Below are positions 14,676 through 23,857 of a stretch of DNA of 64,000 nucleotides, piece by piece. The stretch spans positions 1 through 64,000 of the forward strand of contig QEVL01000008.1 in assembly GCA_003577305.1 (NCBI GenBank), written 5' to 3'. Positions within the stretch are counted from its first letter, which is position 1. The number at the start of each line of letters is the position of its first letter. The translations under genes and the position numbers were made by a program. The DNA comes from Burkholderiales bacterium. Its GTDB lineage: Bacteria > Pseudomonadota > Gammaproteobacteria > Burkholderiales > Burkholderiaceae_E. Below the pieces are notes generated by a model, which was not told the DNA's origin, did not search any database, and saw only the letters and a list, made by a program, of their open reading frames with translations.

Positions 14676-15827
14676 ATGGCACCGATCGTGATCGTGGGCA
14701 GCGGACTGGCGGGCCACACGGTGGCCCGCGAGTTGCGCAGGCTCGACGCCGAGACGCCGCTGGTCGTCGTCACCCGTGACGACGGCGCGGTCTACTCGAA
14801 GCCGATGCTCTCGAACGCGCTGGCCGGCAACCGCAGCGCCGCCTCGCTGGCGAGTGCCGACGCAGCCGGCGCGGCCGCCCAGCTGAACGCGACGGTGCTC
14901 GCGCACCGCGAGGTCGCGTCGATCGACACCGGCGCGCACGCGGTGGCGTTCACCGACGGCGAGCGGCTCGAATACTCGCAGCTCGTGCTCGCGCTCGGCG
15001 CCGACCCGATCCGGGTGCCACTCGGCGGCGACGCCGCCGACGCGGTGATGCAGGTGAACGACCTGGCCGACTACGCGCGCTTTCGCGAGGCGATCGAGCA
15101 CGCCACCCACGTGACGATTCTCGGTGCGGGGCTGATCGGCTGCGAGTTCGCCAACGACCTGCTCACGAGCGGACGCAAGGTCGACCTGCTCGATCCGGCG
15201 CCCTGGCCGCTCGGGCGCCTGGTGCCCGAGCGCGTCGGACGCGATTACGCGAACCGGCTCGCAGCAGCCGGAGTCGCGATGCGCCTGGGGGCGAGCGCCA
15301 CCACAATCGAACGACGCGACGGCGGCCTGCGGGTGAGGCTCGCCGACGGCGGCACGATCGACACCGACGCGGTGCTCTCGGCGATCGGCCTGCGCCCGCG
15401 CACGCAACTCGCGCAGGCGGCGGGGCTCGCGGTGAACCGCGGCATCGTGGTCGATCGCAACCTGCGAACGAGCGCGCCCGATGTCTACGCGCTCGGCGAC
15501 TGCGCCGAAGTCGAAGGACACGTGCTGCCGTTCGTGATGCCGCTGATGAACGCGGCACGCGCGCTGGCGAAGACGCTGGCCGGCGAACCCGCAGAGGTGC
15601 GCTATCCGGCGATGCCGGTGGTGGTGAAGACGCCGGCCGCGCCGCTCACGGTCGCGCCGCCGGCGGCGGGCGCCGGGGGCGGCTGGCGCTACGACGAAGG
15701 CACCGACGGCAGCCTGGAAGCCACGTTCGTCGACGCGCAGGGCAACCTGCTCGGCTTCGCGCTGCTGGGCGGTGCGCCCGCGACGCGGCAGCTGCTCACG
15801 CGGCGGCTGCCCGCGGTGCTCGGCTGA
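14676..15827 (+). CDS. Rubredoxin-NAD+ reductase (FAD)
   Basis: A 383-residue two-dinucleotide-fold flavoprotein: FAD-binding IVGSGLAGHTVARELR at residues 5-20, NAD-binding ILGAGLIGCEFANDLL around residue 149, and the second FAD motif VYALGDCAEVEGHVLPFV. The C-terminal 70 residues match the rubredoxin reductase/NorW type. It moves electrons NAD(P)H to rubredoxin to rubrerythrin, closing the peroxide-reducing chain of this operon. Confidence 0.9.
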   Translation: MAPIVIVGSGLAGHTVARELRRLDAETPLVVVTRDDGAVYSKPMLSNALAGNRSAASLASADAAGAAAQLNATVLAHREVASIDTGAHAVAFTDGERLEYSQLVLALGADPIRVPLGGDAADAVMQVNDLADYARFREAIEHATHVTILGAGLIGCEFANDLLTSGRKVDLLDPAPWPLGRLVPERVGRDYANRLAAAGVAMRLGASATTIERRDGGLRVRLADGGTIDTDAVLSAIGLRPRTQLAQAAGLAVNRGIVVDRNLRTSAPDVYALGDCAEVEGHVLPFVMPLMNAARALAKTLAGEPAEVRYPAMPVVVKTPAAPLTVAPPAAGAGGGWRYDEGTDGSLEATFVDAQGNLLGFALLGGAPATRQLLTRRLPAVLG

Positions 15828-15839
15828 AGCCCCCGAGGG

Positions 15840-15857
15840 AGCGCCCGTTCGGGCGCT
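15840..15857. terminator. Bidirectional hairpin between convergent genes
   Basis: AGCGCCC-GTTC-GGGCGCT, a perfect 7-bp stem with a stable tetraloop, lies between the reductase stop (15827) and the response-regulator stop (15856-15858). The following ATT is short, so termination may be only partly intrinsic. Confidence 0.6.
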
Positions 15858-17253
15858 ATTCCTCGATGCCGTAGCGCTTCACCTTGCGCCACAGCGTCGA
15901 CTTGTCGATGCCGAGGATCTCGGCGGCCAGTCCGCGGTCGCCCTTGGTCTCGCGCAGGGTCTTGGCGATGAAGTACGCCTCCATCTCGTCGAGGCTGCGC
16001 GGCGACAGCAGGTCGAGGGCGCGCGCCTGCGCGCCGTTGCCTTCGGTGAGCCGCGGCGGCACGACCTCGGGCCCGATCGGGTCGGTCTCGCTGAGAATGA
16101 TCATCCGCTGCACCACGTTTTCCAGCTCGCGCACGTTGCCGGGCCAGTCGTAGCGCATCAGCGCGCCCAGCACCGCGGTCCTGAAGCCGGTGACGTGCTT
16201 GCCCAGGCGCACCGAGTGCTTGTTCAGGAAGTAGTACGCGAGCAGCGGAATGTCTTCGCGGCGCTCGCGCAGCGGCGGAATCGGAATCTCGATCACCGAG
16301 AGCCGGTAGAAGAGGTCTTCGCGAAACCGGCCCTGCCCGACCAGGTCGGCGATCGGCCGGTTGGTGGCGGCGATCAGCCGCACGTCGACGCCCACCGGCT
16401 CGGTGGCGCCGACGGGGTAGAAAATGCCGTCCTGCGCGACACGCAGCAGTTTCGCCTGCAGCGCCATCGACGCGTTGTTCACTTCGTCGAAAAACAGCGT
16501 GCCGCCGTCGGCGGCCTCGAACAGCCCGATCTTGTTGCGCTCGGCACCGGTGAACGCGCCCTTGCGGTAGCCGAACAGCTCGCTCTCGACCAGCGTTTCG
16601 GGAATGGCCGCGCAGTTGATCACCACGAACGGCCGCTCGCGGCGGGCGCTGCGCAGGTGGATCTGGCGCGCCACGAGCTCCTTGCCGCTGCCGCTCGGGC
16701 CGCTCACCAGCACGCTCGAGTCGTAGGCGGCCGCGGCCACGATCAGCCGTTCGATGAGCTCCCTGGCCTGCGACGCGCCGATGATCTCGCCGCCCTGCTC
16801 GAAGCTGCGCCGCTGCTGGCGCAGGCGCTCGTTCTCGGTGGCCAGCAGATAGTGACGCAGCGCGTTCTCGACGACGCAGCGCAGCTTCACCGTGTCGAAC
16901 GGCTTCTCGACGTAGTCGAAGGCGCCCTGCTTGAGCGCGGCGACCGCCGATTCGACGGTGCCGTGGCCGGTGACCAGCACGACCTGCGTCTGCGGGTCGC
17001 GCTGGCGCACGAACTTCAGCAGGTCGAGGCCGTCGGCGCCGGGCATCCGCAGGTCGGTCAGCACGACCGCGGCGTGATCGGCCTCGAAGAGATCCATCGC
17101 CTCGTGGGCGTCGGCGGCGGTGACGATCTCGACGTTCGGCTCGATCTCGCCCAGCACGGCGGCGATCAGCTCGCGCATGCGCCGGTCGTCTTCGGCGACG
17201 AGAATTCTCGGCCGCACGGCGCTCGCCGCGGGCGCCAGGTCTGGCCCGATCAT
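15856..17253 (-). CDS. Sigma-54-dependent response regulator (NtrC family)
   Basis: A 465-residue activator in three parts: receiver domain (about 14-130) with the phospho-acceptor in VLTDLRMPG and K in VEKPFD; AAA+ domain with Walker A GPSGSGKE, the sigma-54 contact loop KGAFTGAE and Walker [10 protein letters not shown]; and a C-terminal Fis-type helix-turn-helix ([20 protein letters not shown]). It should open sigma-54 promoters, and two good -24/-12 sites lie in this same gene cluster (20772-20787, 26564-26579). Its ATG overlaps the kinase stop (ATGA), so the pair is translationally coupled. Probable autocatalytic circuit. Confidence 0.92.
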   Translation of the reverse strand: MIGPDLAPAASAVRPRILVAEDDRRMRELIAAVLGEIEPNVEIVTAADAHEAMDLFEADHAAVVLTDLRMPGADGLDLLKFVRQRDPQTQVVLVTGHGTVESAVAALKQGAFDYVEKPFDTVKLRCVVENALRHYLLATENERLRQQRRSFEQGGEIIGASQARELIERLIVAAAAYDSSVLVSGPSGSGKELVARQIHLRSARRERPFVVINCAAIPETLVESELFGYRKGAFTGAERNKIGLFEAADGGTLFFDEVNNASMALQAKLLRVAQDGIFYPVGATEPVGVDVRLIAATNRPIADLVGQGRFREDLFYRLSVIEIPIPPLRERREDIPLLAYYFLNKHSVRLGKHVTGFRTAVLGALMRYDWPGNVRELENVVQRMIILSETDPIGPEVVPPRLTEGNGAQARALDLLSPRSLDEMEAYFIAKTLRETKGDRGLAAEILGIDKSTLWRKVKRYGIEE

Positions 17254-18713
17254 GCGCGGGCGCGATCCAGGTCGACCGCGGGCAGCGTGACGACGAAGCG
17301 CGCGCCGCTCGTGCTGTCGCCGTCGTATGCGATGAACCCGCCGCGGCGCGTGACGATGGCGTTGCAGATCGGCAGCCCGAGCCCGGTGCCCTGCCCGACG
17401 GTCTTCGTCGTGAAGAACGGATCGAAGAGGCGGCTGCGCAGCTCGGTGGGCACTCCGGGTCCGTTGTCGGACACGCTGATGCACACGTTGCGGGCCTCGC
17501 TCCAGGTGCGCACCACGATCACCGGATCGGGCACCTTGTCGAGTGCGTGGATCGCGTTGACGATCAGGTTCGTGAGGACGATGTCGAGCTGGCCGCACCC
17601 GCCTTCCACGACCAGCGTGCCGGGAGCGAGCTCCATGCGGGCCTCGATCTGGTAGCGCCTGAGGCGGCAGTCGACGAAGGTCTCGACCAGTTCCCGGACC
17701 ATCTGGTTGACGTCGCAGGTCTCGTCGCTGCAATCGTCCTTGCGCGCGTAGCCGAGCAGTTCGTGCACCACCCGCGAGCAGCGCCGGGTCTCGTCGGCGA
17801 TGATGCGCGCGTAGTCGGCCAGCTTCGGCTGACCCTCGGCGCCGCGCTCGAGCAGCTGGGCGTAACCGAGCACGTTGCCCAGCGGAGTGTTGAGCTCGTG
17901 CGCGACACCGGCCGCCAGCTGCCCCATCGCGACCAGCTTCTCGCGCATCGCCACGGTTTCCATCAGCGCACGGTGTTCGGTGATGTCCTGCAGCGTGAGC
18001 ACGCTGCCCATGTCGTTTTCCTCGTCGCTGTAGAACGCGAGGTTCAGCGCGATGTAGCGCGTCTTGCCGCCCAGCCTGAGCCCGACCTCGTGGCTGCGCA
18101 CGACGTACTTGTAGAGGAACGCGTCGCGCAGCACCGCACGGTCGCGTTCGGGCAGGTCGAGCAGGTCGAACAGGTTCTGCCCGACCAGCTGCCCGGCCTC
18201 GACGCCGAACAGCGCGTCGGCCTGGCGGTTGGCGATGCTGACCCGCAGGTCGTCGCCGATGCTCAGCAGCCCGACCGGCAGGCTCTGCAGAATGGTGTTG
18301 ATGCGGTTGCGCTCGTCGAGAAAGCGCCCCTGGCACTCGACCACGCTCTGGAAAGTGAGCCCGACCCGCGACACCGTGGTGTTGTACTCGGGGATCAGCC
18401 GGCCCGCGAGCGTGCCCGCATGGGGCTCGATCGGCAGCGGCTCGAAACGGCCCTCGGCGGCGAGGCGGATGCCGCGCCCGAGTTCCCTCACCGCGGCGAG
18501 CTCGGCCGCGACCCGCGCGAGCAGCCAGCCCGACGCACCCGCGAGCACCGTGCCGATCGCCCAGGCGGTGCGATCGTCGTGCCAGAGCACGCCGGCGAGC
18601 GCGTAGACGAATGCGGCGAGCGCCGCCCAGCCCCACGGCTTCCAGCGACCGCGAAGCGCGAGAAGGGCGGGCGCCGTCCCACCGGAAGCGTCCGCGATCG
18701 GCAGCGATGCCAC
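17250..18713 (-). CDS. Membrane sensor histidine kinase with PAS domain
   Basis: A 487-residue kinase: two short transmembrane segments near residues 28-45 and 50-68, a linker region, PAS domain about 140-250 (LQSLPVGLLSIGDDLRVSIA), HisKA with the phospho-His in GVAHELNTPLGN, then HATPase with NLIVNAIHAL, DNGPGV and GTGLGL. The almost absent periplasmic loop suggests it senses a membrane or cytoplasmic signal, possibly redox or a sulfur species through PAS. Partner of the NtrC-type regulator downstream; last-but-one gene of the sulfur/cytochrome cluster. Confidence 0.92.
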   Translation of the reverse strand: MASLPIADASGGTAPALLALRGRWKPWGWAALAAFVYALAGVLWHDDRTAWAIGTVLAGASGWLLARVAAELAAVRELGRGIRLAAEGRFEPLPIEPHAGTLAGRLIPEYNTTVSRVGLTFQSVVECQGRFLDERNRINTILQSLPVGLLSIGDDLRVSIANRQADALFGVEAGQLVGQNLFDLLDLPERDRAVLRDAFLYKYVVRSHEVGLRLGGKTRYIALNLAFYSDEENDMGSVLTLQDITEHRALMETVAMREKLVAMGQLAAGVAHELNTPLGNVLGYAQLLERGAEGQPKLADYARIIADETRRCSRVVHELLGYARKDDCSDETCDVNQMVRELVETFVDCRLRRYQIEARMELAPGTLVVEGGCGQLDIVLTNLIVNAIHALDKVPDPVIVVRTWSEARNVCISVSDNGPGVPTELRSRLFDPFFTTKTVGQGTGLGLPICNAIVTRRGGFIAYDGDSTSGARFVVTLPAVDLDRARA

Positions 18714-18747
18714 GTCGACACCTCGCGAACCGATCCCGGCCGGCGGA

Positions 18748-18766
18748 GGGGGCGGCGCGCGCCCCC
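18748..18766 (-). other. GC-rich RNA hairpin between porin and kinase genes
   Basis: GGGGGCG-GCGCG-CGCCCCC, a 7-bp stem just after the porin stop. There is no T-tract, so this is more likely an mRNA-stabilising or attenuating hairpin separating structural from regulatory genes than a strong terminator. Confidence 0.45.
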
Positions 18767-18781
18767 GGGCAGGATCGGAAA

Positions 18782-19960
18782 TCAGAAGATGAACTGCAAC
18801 CCCAAGGTCAGCTGATTATAGTCGCGCAGCGAGCGGGTGGTCGGATCGGGGGTGTCGAACTTCACCTTCGCGTATTCGAGGCTCACCTTGAGCTTCTGGC
18901 CGTCTAGATACCAGTTGGCGCCGACGCTGTTCCACTTCTGGTCGTAGTACTCGGCGGTGCCGATCTTCACTCCGTAGTCGGAGCTCTCGTGGCGCGCGAA
19001 GAACTGCAGGCGTCCCGGGCCGACCTTGCCGGGCAGCATGTAGCCGCCCTTCAGGTAGAAGCCCTTCAGGTCGCTGTTGACCGGCAACGCGGGATCGGGC
19101 GACTGGTTGTACGCGCCGCCGGTGTCGTACTTGAACGCGGCCGCCGACACGGTGTAGACGCCGCTGCGCGCCGGGTACTCCATGAACGCGTCGACCGTCC
19201 AGGCCTTGTAGTCCTTGATGTCGCGGCGCAGCGGCCAGTCGCCATAGGCGACGCTGGACTGCTTGTCGTACGCGGCGCCGATCGTCAGCACTTTCGCGGT
19301 GCCCAGATAGGTGCCGAGATAGCCGTAGTTCGACTCGGGATCCCAGAAGCTGTAGTGCACCCGCGCGGTCAGCCGCGGGCTGTCCTTCGGCACGTATGCG
19401 CCTTCGCGCCCGTCGGCCACCATGAAGCGGTACTGCAGCTTTGCGTCGAGCAGGTTGCCCCAGACCGCCAGGCCGGTGTCGCGGCTGCCGCCGAACGGCG
19501 TGTACGACAGCACCTCGGCCCGATCCATCGTGAGCGGCTCGAGGCAGGCCTCGAGGTTCTCGCGCGAGAACGTGTTCTTGAACCGGCCGACGATGAAGCG
19601 CAGGTCGTCCCGATAGTCGAGCGTGACGTAGGCGTCGCGGTAGTAGACGCTCTTGTTGTCCTGTCCGAAGCGGCTGTCGTTGCCGGCCTCGAACTGCGCG
19701 TAGAAACCGACGTAGTCGTTGTACTGGCCGGAGAACGTGAGCCGGTTGCGGCGCAGGAACGCATCGGTAGCCGAGCCGGCGTTCGCGTCGGACGCGAAGC
19801 TGCGGTGCTGCATCCAGCCCTGCAGCGCATAAGTGATCGTGAGCGAGCCCTGGTCGCCGACCTGGATCGTCGGGCCCGCAAGAGCCGACAGCGGCAGCGC
19901 GCCGGCGACGAGCGCGGCGCACGCGGCGCCGCGAACGGACATTCTGGTGATTTTCTTCAT
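18782..19960 (-). CDS. Outer-membrane porin of the sulfur/cytochrome cluster
   Basis: A 392-residue beta-barrel protein: signal peptide of about 28 residues ending LSALAGP, then alternating strands typical of OprO/OprP- or OprB-like porins (RLTFSGQYNDYVGFYAQFE, LRFIVGRFKNTFSREN), and the terminal aromatic LTLGLQFIF that marks outer-membrane barrels. It starts 1 base after the triheme cytochrome stop. In Geobacter ext clusters, porins sit beside multiheme lipoproteins and a rhodanese lipoprotein; the same company here suggests passage of a substrate oxyanion or housing of a cytochrome conduit. Confidence 0.8.
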   Translation of the reverse strand: MKKITRMSVRGAACAALVAGALPLSALAGPTIQVGDQGSLTITYALQGWMQHRSFASDANAGSATDAFLRRNRLTFSGQYNDYVGFYAQFEAGNDSRFGQDNKSVYYRDAYVTLDYRDDLRFIVGRFKNTFSRENLEACLEPLTMDRAEVLSYTPFGGSRDTGLAVWGNLLDAKLQYRFMVADGREGAYVPKDSPRLTARVHYSFWDPESNYGYLGTYLGTAKVLTIGAAYDKQSSVAYGDWPLRRDIKDYKAWTVDAFMEYPARSGVYTVSAAAFKYDTGGAYNQSPDPALPVNSDLKGFYLKGGYMLPGKVGPGRLQFFARHESSDYGVKIGTAEYYDQKWNSVGANWYLDGQKLKVSLEYAKVKFDTPDPTTRSLRDYNQLTLGLQFIF

Positions 19961-19961
19961 C

Positions 19962-20453
19962 TCACTTCGCTCCGGCGTAGGCGCCCTGGACCTTCGACAG
20001 GTCGCTGGCATGGCAGCCGGCGCACGAGCCGGCGGAGTCGTCGCGCGGCTTCGCGACCATCTTCGCGTGCGCGATGTCCTCTTTCATGATCCTGGGGTTG
20101 CCCTTGTGGCAGCCGGCGCACGAGTTGTTCACTTTCGCGTGCTGGGCATGCCAGGGCGACTTCGCCGCATCCATGCCGGGCGCTTTCGCGCGCGTGCCGT
20201 TGTGACACTTGAAGCAGCTCGATGCGCCCAGGCCGCACGCGTTGGCCAGCGGAATCGGCGAGACCCGCGAGGCGCTCTCGGCAAGCGCCGAAACGGCTTC
20301 GGCGCCCCAGCCGGCGGCGGCGCGCACGTCTGCGTCGTCGCGGGTCGAGGTGCCCAGGCCGGCGAGCAGCACCATGCCGATCGCCAGCGCGGACAGCAGT
20401 CCGCTGCGCCAGGCCCGGATCTTCCAGCCTGCCTTGTCGTGCCCCTGTCTCAT
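19962..20453 (-). CDS. Periplasmic triheme c-type cytochrome
   Basis: A 163-residue protein with an N-terminal membrane/signal segment (LLSALAIGMVLLAGLG) and three heme-binding motifs: CFKCH, CAGCH and CAGCH, each followed by further His residues that can serve as distal ligands (HAQHAKVNN, HAKMV). Likely a periplasmic electron shuttle between the inner membrane and the pentaheme lipoprotein or porin. Coupled by an ATGA overlap to the small exported protein upstream. Confidence 0.85.
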   Translation of the reverse strand: MRQGHDKAGWKIRAWRSGLLSALAIGMVLLAGLGTSTRDDADVRAAAGWGAEAVSALAESASRVSPIPLANACGLGASSCFKCHNGTRAKAPGMDAAKSPWHAQHAKVNNSCAGCHKGNPRIMKEDIAHAKMVAKPRDDSAGSCAGCHASDLSKVQGAYAGAK

Positions 20454-20731
20454 TTGCCCTCCTCCTTCTGTTTGTCCTGCCGTCCGCTGCCCGACCCCGC
20501 GGCGGCAGATCCGCCGCCCTGTGCGGGTTCCCGGCTCGCCCGCGGTTGCGATCCGGACCCGAACCGCGCCTCCCATGCCTTGCGGATCTCGTTCTCGTCC
20601 AGGCCCGATTCGCAGGCGCAGACCGCTCCGCGCGAGCGATACTTCAGGCGCGGCGGATCGGAAGCCGCCGCCTGGGCGAGTGCCGCCGCAAGCAGACACG
20701 CGAGCGCGACCGAAACTCGAATCGAAGTCAT
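20450..20731 (-). CDS. Small exported protein with a Cys-x-Cys motif
   Basis: A 93-residue protein: signal peptide (MTSIRVSVALACLLAAALAQ), a conserved-looking core of about 35 residues with CACESGLDENEIRKAWEARF, and a Gly/Ser/Gln/Lys-rich tail that looks disordered. No family recognised. The paired cysteines could bind a metal or exchange disulfides or persulfides. Start 20731 is fixed by a sigma-54 promoter whose expected transcript begins near 20761, after the alternative upstream ATG at 20791. First gene of the small protein-triheme-porin transcript. Confidence 0.65.
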   Translation of the reverse strand: MTSIRVSVALACLLAAALAQAAASDPPRLKYRSRGAVCACESGLDENEIRKAWEARFGSGSQPRASREPAQGGGSAAAGSGSGRQDKQKEEGK

Positions 20732-20771
20732 GGTTCCGCGATGCACGAAGCGCCGTGCCGATCCGGTTGAA

Positions 20772-20787
20772 CGCACACAACGTGCCA
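20772..20787 (-). promoter_or_regulatory. Sigma-54 promoter (-24/-12), internal to the cluster
   Basis: On the minus strand TGGCACG-N4-GTGCG, with GG and GC exactly 10 bases apart as sigma-54 requires. Predicted start near 20761, 30 bases before the ATG at 20731. The spacing matches the second such promoter at 26564-26579, and an NtrC-type activator is encoded in the same cluster. Confidence 0.75.
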
Positions 20788-20873
20788 GCATCGGGTCCTC
20801 GCCAAATCAATGGGTTATCGGATGCTGCGGCGGCACGCCGAATTGCAGCGCGCGAGTTCGCCGGAGCAATCTT

Positions 20874-22100
20874 TCAATTTGCAATCGGCGGCGCGGCCAC
20901 GACGCGGGTCAGCTCGTACTCGGCCGACAGCACATTGGCGAGCGCCTGGCGCAATTGCGAGACGGCCTGCGGCGGCAACTGCGCGTCGCGCGCCAGATGC
21001 TCGCGAAACATGCGCTCGTAGTGCTCGCCGGGCTTCACGCGCACCACGAGCTCGACCTTCCAGCCCGCGGCGCGCGGAGCCGCGAACGGCACCGGGAACT
21101 CGCGCGCCTCGCCGGCGGGAATGCGCGTATCCGCGATCTCGCGGGTGAGCTGCGTGTCGACCGTCCAGCCGATCACCTGGCGGCCGAGCGCGTGCGTCGA
21201 ACCGTCGGCGTCGCGGCGCAGGAAATCGAGTTCGACCTTCGGCACCATGTAGGTCGGAAAGTGGTGGCCCGCGCCGACGTTGCGCACCCTGGCGCGCGCC
21301 TCGAAGCGGCCCTCGCCGAGCGCGACCACGTCGAGACCGAGATCGAGCGCGCTGCGCGTGGTCTCGGCATCGTGGATGCCGCGCCACGAATGCTGCCGGT
21401 CGGGCATGTGGCACGACTGGCAGGTGCGCTGCGGCGCCATCGGGCTCGCGGCCCATTGATTCAGGGTGTCCTCGAACAGCTTGCCCTCGACGCTCGGGCC
21501 GTCCGGCGGAAACTGGTGACAGTGCGCGCAGAAGCGGCTGTCCTGGAACGCCGCCGACGAGGTGAACCCGCCGTGCGCAGTGCCGGGCTCCGCATCGGGT
21601 CGTGCCGGCGGGCCGAAGCGACGGTGGTTGCGCACGTGGCAGGCTGCGCAAACCAGCCCCTGGTGGCCGAGATCGGGATCGATGTAGCCGGGCGGCGGCA
21701 GGGGCGGCGCGCCCAGCCAGCCGTGCTCGATCGCGAGCAGCGCCTTCTGTTCGGCAAGCGGCGCGTGACAGCGAAAGCACCGATTCGCCTGCGCCTGGTC
21801 CATCAGCGCGAGCTGCCAGAGCAGGCCCGGGCCGACGGTGCGGCTGTGCAGGCTGGTGCGCCAGGCTTCGTACTGCTGTGCATGGCACTGGCCGCAGGCC
21901 TGCGGCGACAACGAAGCTTCGAGAACCGAAAAACCGTTGGGCGGCGGCCCTTGTGGAGGAATGGGCTCGGCCCAGTGGTTGGCGAGGAAGAGCTCGACCG
22001 GGACCGCGACCGGCTGCTGCCTGCTGCAGCCGGCCGACAGCGCCGCCGCTGCAAGCAGCAGCGACAGCGCCGCGCGCCGCACGTCGGCCGGACGCCTCAC
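20874..22100 (-). CDS. Pentaheme c-type cytochrome lipoprotein
   Basis: A 408-residue protein with a lipoprotein signal ending LSAGC (acylated Cys about residue 25) and five heme motifs, CGQCH, CFRCH, CAACH, CAHCH and CQSCH, in the N-terminal 240 residues, in the style of the cytochrome c-554/nitrite-reductase-like multiheme family. The last 170 residues form a heme-free beta-rich domain with GAGHHFPTYMVPKVELDF. Lipid anchoring, next to a porin and a triheme cytochrome, suggests it stands on the outer membrane and hands electrons across or to a periplasmic substrate. Confidence 0.85.
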   Translation of the reverse strand: MRRPADVRRAALSLLLAAAALSAGCSRQQPVAVPVELFLANHWAEPIPPQGPPPNGFSVLEASLSPQACGQCHAQQYEAWRTSLHSRTVGPGLLWQLALMDQAQANRCFRCHAPLAEQKALLAIEHGWLGAPPLPPPGYIDPDLGHQGLVCAACHVRNHRRFGPPARPDAEPGTAHGGFTSSAAFQDSRFCAHCHQFPPDGPSVEGKLFEDTLNQWAASPMAPQRTCQSCHMPDRQHSWRGIHDAETTRSALDLGLDVVALGEGRFEARARVRNVGAGHHFPTYMVPKVELDFLRRDADGSTHALGRQVIGWTVDTQLTREIADTRIPAGEAREFPVPFAAPRAAGWKVELVVRVKPGEHYERMFREHLARDAQLPPQAVSQLRQALANVLSAEYELTRVVAAPPIAN

Positions 22101-22119
22101 AGCGACCGGCCGGCGCGGC

Positions 22120-23598
22120 TCAGCCGCCGCAGGGGTTGCTCGGCGCTCCGGCGCCGCCGCCCACGCTCACCGACTCGCCGGTCTTGTAGGCCGAGTCGGC
22201 GCGCACGATCGCGTCGGCGGAACGGGCGTAGGGATTGGTCACGTTGCGCGGAGCCACGAGCGCGCTGCTGCTCGCCGCGCGGTAGAACGATCGCTTGTCG
22301 GTGCGCCAGGGAGAGTCGGCCGGCAACAGATCGTTGCCGTTCCTGTCCTTGATGTACGAGAGCGAGTTCCATTCGACCATGGCCCCGTCGTAGAAGCGCG
22401 TGGGCAGGCCGAGGACGACCGCGGTGGCCACGCCGGTGATCATCGCGCGGAAGGTGGTTTCGCAATAGGTGTAGATCGTATCACCGGGCTGGTACGCGTT
22501 GCCCTGGCCGACGAGCCGGTAGCTCGCATCGAGGAAGCCGTAGCCGTTCGCGTCGAGTTCGCCGTCGAGGTAGGCTTTCAGCGCGGCCTTGGGCTTCCAG
22601 CTGAACCCTTTGGTGCTGTCGAGCAGGTTGACGTAGTTCAGCTGCAGCGCGCCCCACGGGTGTCCCTGGCGCGCGCCGCTGTTCTGGAAAGTCGACATGT
22701 AGTTGAACGACACGTTCGCCGTGCAGTACGGCACGCCCGCGGTGAGCGAGGTGCAGTTGGCCGCATTGGCGCTGCCGCCCTCGAGGTACTCGCCCGCGCT
22801 GAACTGGCCGGCGTCGCGCGCGTCCCAGATGAACACGCCGTCGGTGCGCTGGTTCAGGTCGCTCGACGGCAGGATCTTCAGCATGTCCGCCATGGTGGCC
22901 TGCAACTGCGTATTGTCCACCGAAAGCTGCTTCACCGAGATCGTGCCGCTGTTCGGCGCGGTGTTCGCAGCAGCCTGGAAGTAGCTCGCCGCCGGCTGCA
23001 ATGCGCCGCCGCTGCCGTTCCACTGGTTGCTGCCGTTCAACAGCGCCAGGTTTGCCTTGTCGACGCCCCAGTAGCGCAGCGTGTACCAGCAGCGGCCCTG
23101 GGCCATCACGTTGCCCGGGCTCGCGGTGCCCTGGGCGCAGACGATCATGTCGTTGCGCGGATCGATGTTGTATTTCTTGAGCAGTGCGTCCACGCCCGAT
23201 CCGTCGAGCACCATCTGGATCGTCTCGATGACGCCGTTCGTGCGCACCTGCGTCCAGCCGCCTTCGAGATAGGTGAACACGTTGGTGCCGTTGGACTTCA
23301 GGTACTCGAAACCGGCCGGACCCGCGGTGACCTGCAGGATCACCAGCTTGCCGCTGATGCCGGCGGGACGGTTGGCGGGCCAGTCGTCGATCCAGCGCTT
23401 GAGCGTGGCACCGGAGATCACGCCGTTGACGTTGTCGTCGTAGTCGTCGGCCGACTCCTGCGCGATCGCCGCCGGCGAGTTGACCACCAGCTTGGTCGCC
23501 ACGGCGGTCTTGTCTTCGCTGCCGCTGCCGCAACCCTGCAGGCCCAGCAGAAGGCCGAGCACGAGCGCCCCGCCCAGAGTCTTCGTTCGCGTCCTCAT
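22120..23598 (-). CDS. Two-domain rhodanese-like lipoprotein
   Basis: A 492-residue exported lipoprotein (lipobox LQGC about residues 20-23). Two rhodanese-like domains: the first around ADDYDDNVNGVISGATLKRW with a possible loop VCAQGTASPG, the second with GVFIWDARDAGQFSAGEYLE (the WDAR strand of rhodaneses) and an active-site loop TYCETTFRA, where Cys-x4-Arg fits the sulfur-transfer site. Large rhodanese-family lipoproteins next to porins and cytochromes are known from Geobacter (ExtH type). Likely binds or transfers sulfur or selenium on the periplasmic or outer face. Confidence 0.75.
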   Translation of the reverse strand: MRTRTKTLGGALVLGLLLGLQGCGSGSEDKTAVATKLVVNSPAAIAQESADDYDDNVNGVISGATLKRWIDDWPANRPAGISGKLVILQVTAGPAGFEYLKSNGTNVFTYLEGGWTQVRTNGVIETIQMVLDGSGVDALLKKYNIDPRNDMIVCAQGTASPGNVMAQGRCWYTLRYWGVDKANLALLNGSNQWNGSGGALQPAASYFQAAANTAPNSGTISVKQLSVDNTQLQATMADMLKILPSSDLNQRTDGVFIWDARDAGQFSAGEYLEGGSANAANCTSLTAGVPYCTANVSFNYMSTFQNSGARQGHPWGALQLNYVNLLDSTKGFSWKPKAALKAYLDGELDANGYGFLDASYRLVGQGNAYQPGDTIYTYCETTFRAMITGVATAVVLGLPTRFYDGAMVEWNSLSYIKDRNGNDLLPADSPWRTDKRSFYRAASSSALVAPRNVTNPYARSADAIVRADSAYKTGESVSVGGGAGAPSNPCGG

Positions 23599-23653
23599 CC
23601 GGTGTCCCTCCTCGTAGTTCGTCCTTCGGCCGTCCGCTCCGGGGGCCGATCGA

Positions 23654-23857
23654 TCATCCGGCTGCCGGCGCCTTCAGCACGACCGGCATGAATCCTTCTT
23701 CCAGCGCATCGAGCAGCGCCGCGAAGTCGCCCGAGGGCGCGAGCTCGAGCTCGCGCACCTGCGCTCCCGCTTCGCGCAACGCCTCGACCAGCCCGTCGAC
23801 CGCGGGCACGCCCGCCGGCCTGACCAGAACCACCCGCCTGCCCGCGCTCACGCTCAT
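23654..23857 (-). CDS. Small 67-residue protein of the sulfur-relay operon
   Basis: A short alpha/beta protein (VVLVRPAGVPAVDGLVEALR, ending EGFMPVVLKAPAAG) without cysteine. Size and place beside two DsrE-like genes suggest a TusB/DsrH-like or structural partner subunit, but no signature supports it. ATG 23857 overlaps the stop of the DsrE-like gene upstream (ATGA), so it is translationally coupled. Confidence 0.6.
   Translation of the reverse strand: MSVSAGRRVVLVRPAGVPAVDGLVEALREAGAQVRELELAPSGDFAALLDALEEGFMPVVLKAPAAG

Noticed and set aside
21838..23691. Long plus-strand frames opposite the rhodanese and cytochrome genes
   Set aside because: Antisense shadows: composition is Arg/Val/Ala/His rich, no domain is recognisable, and the opposite strand holds conserved genes.
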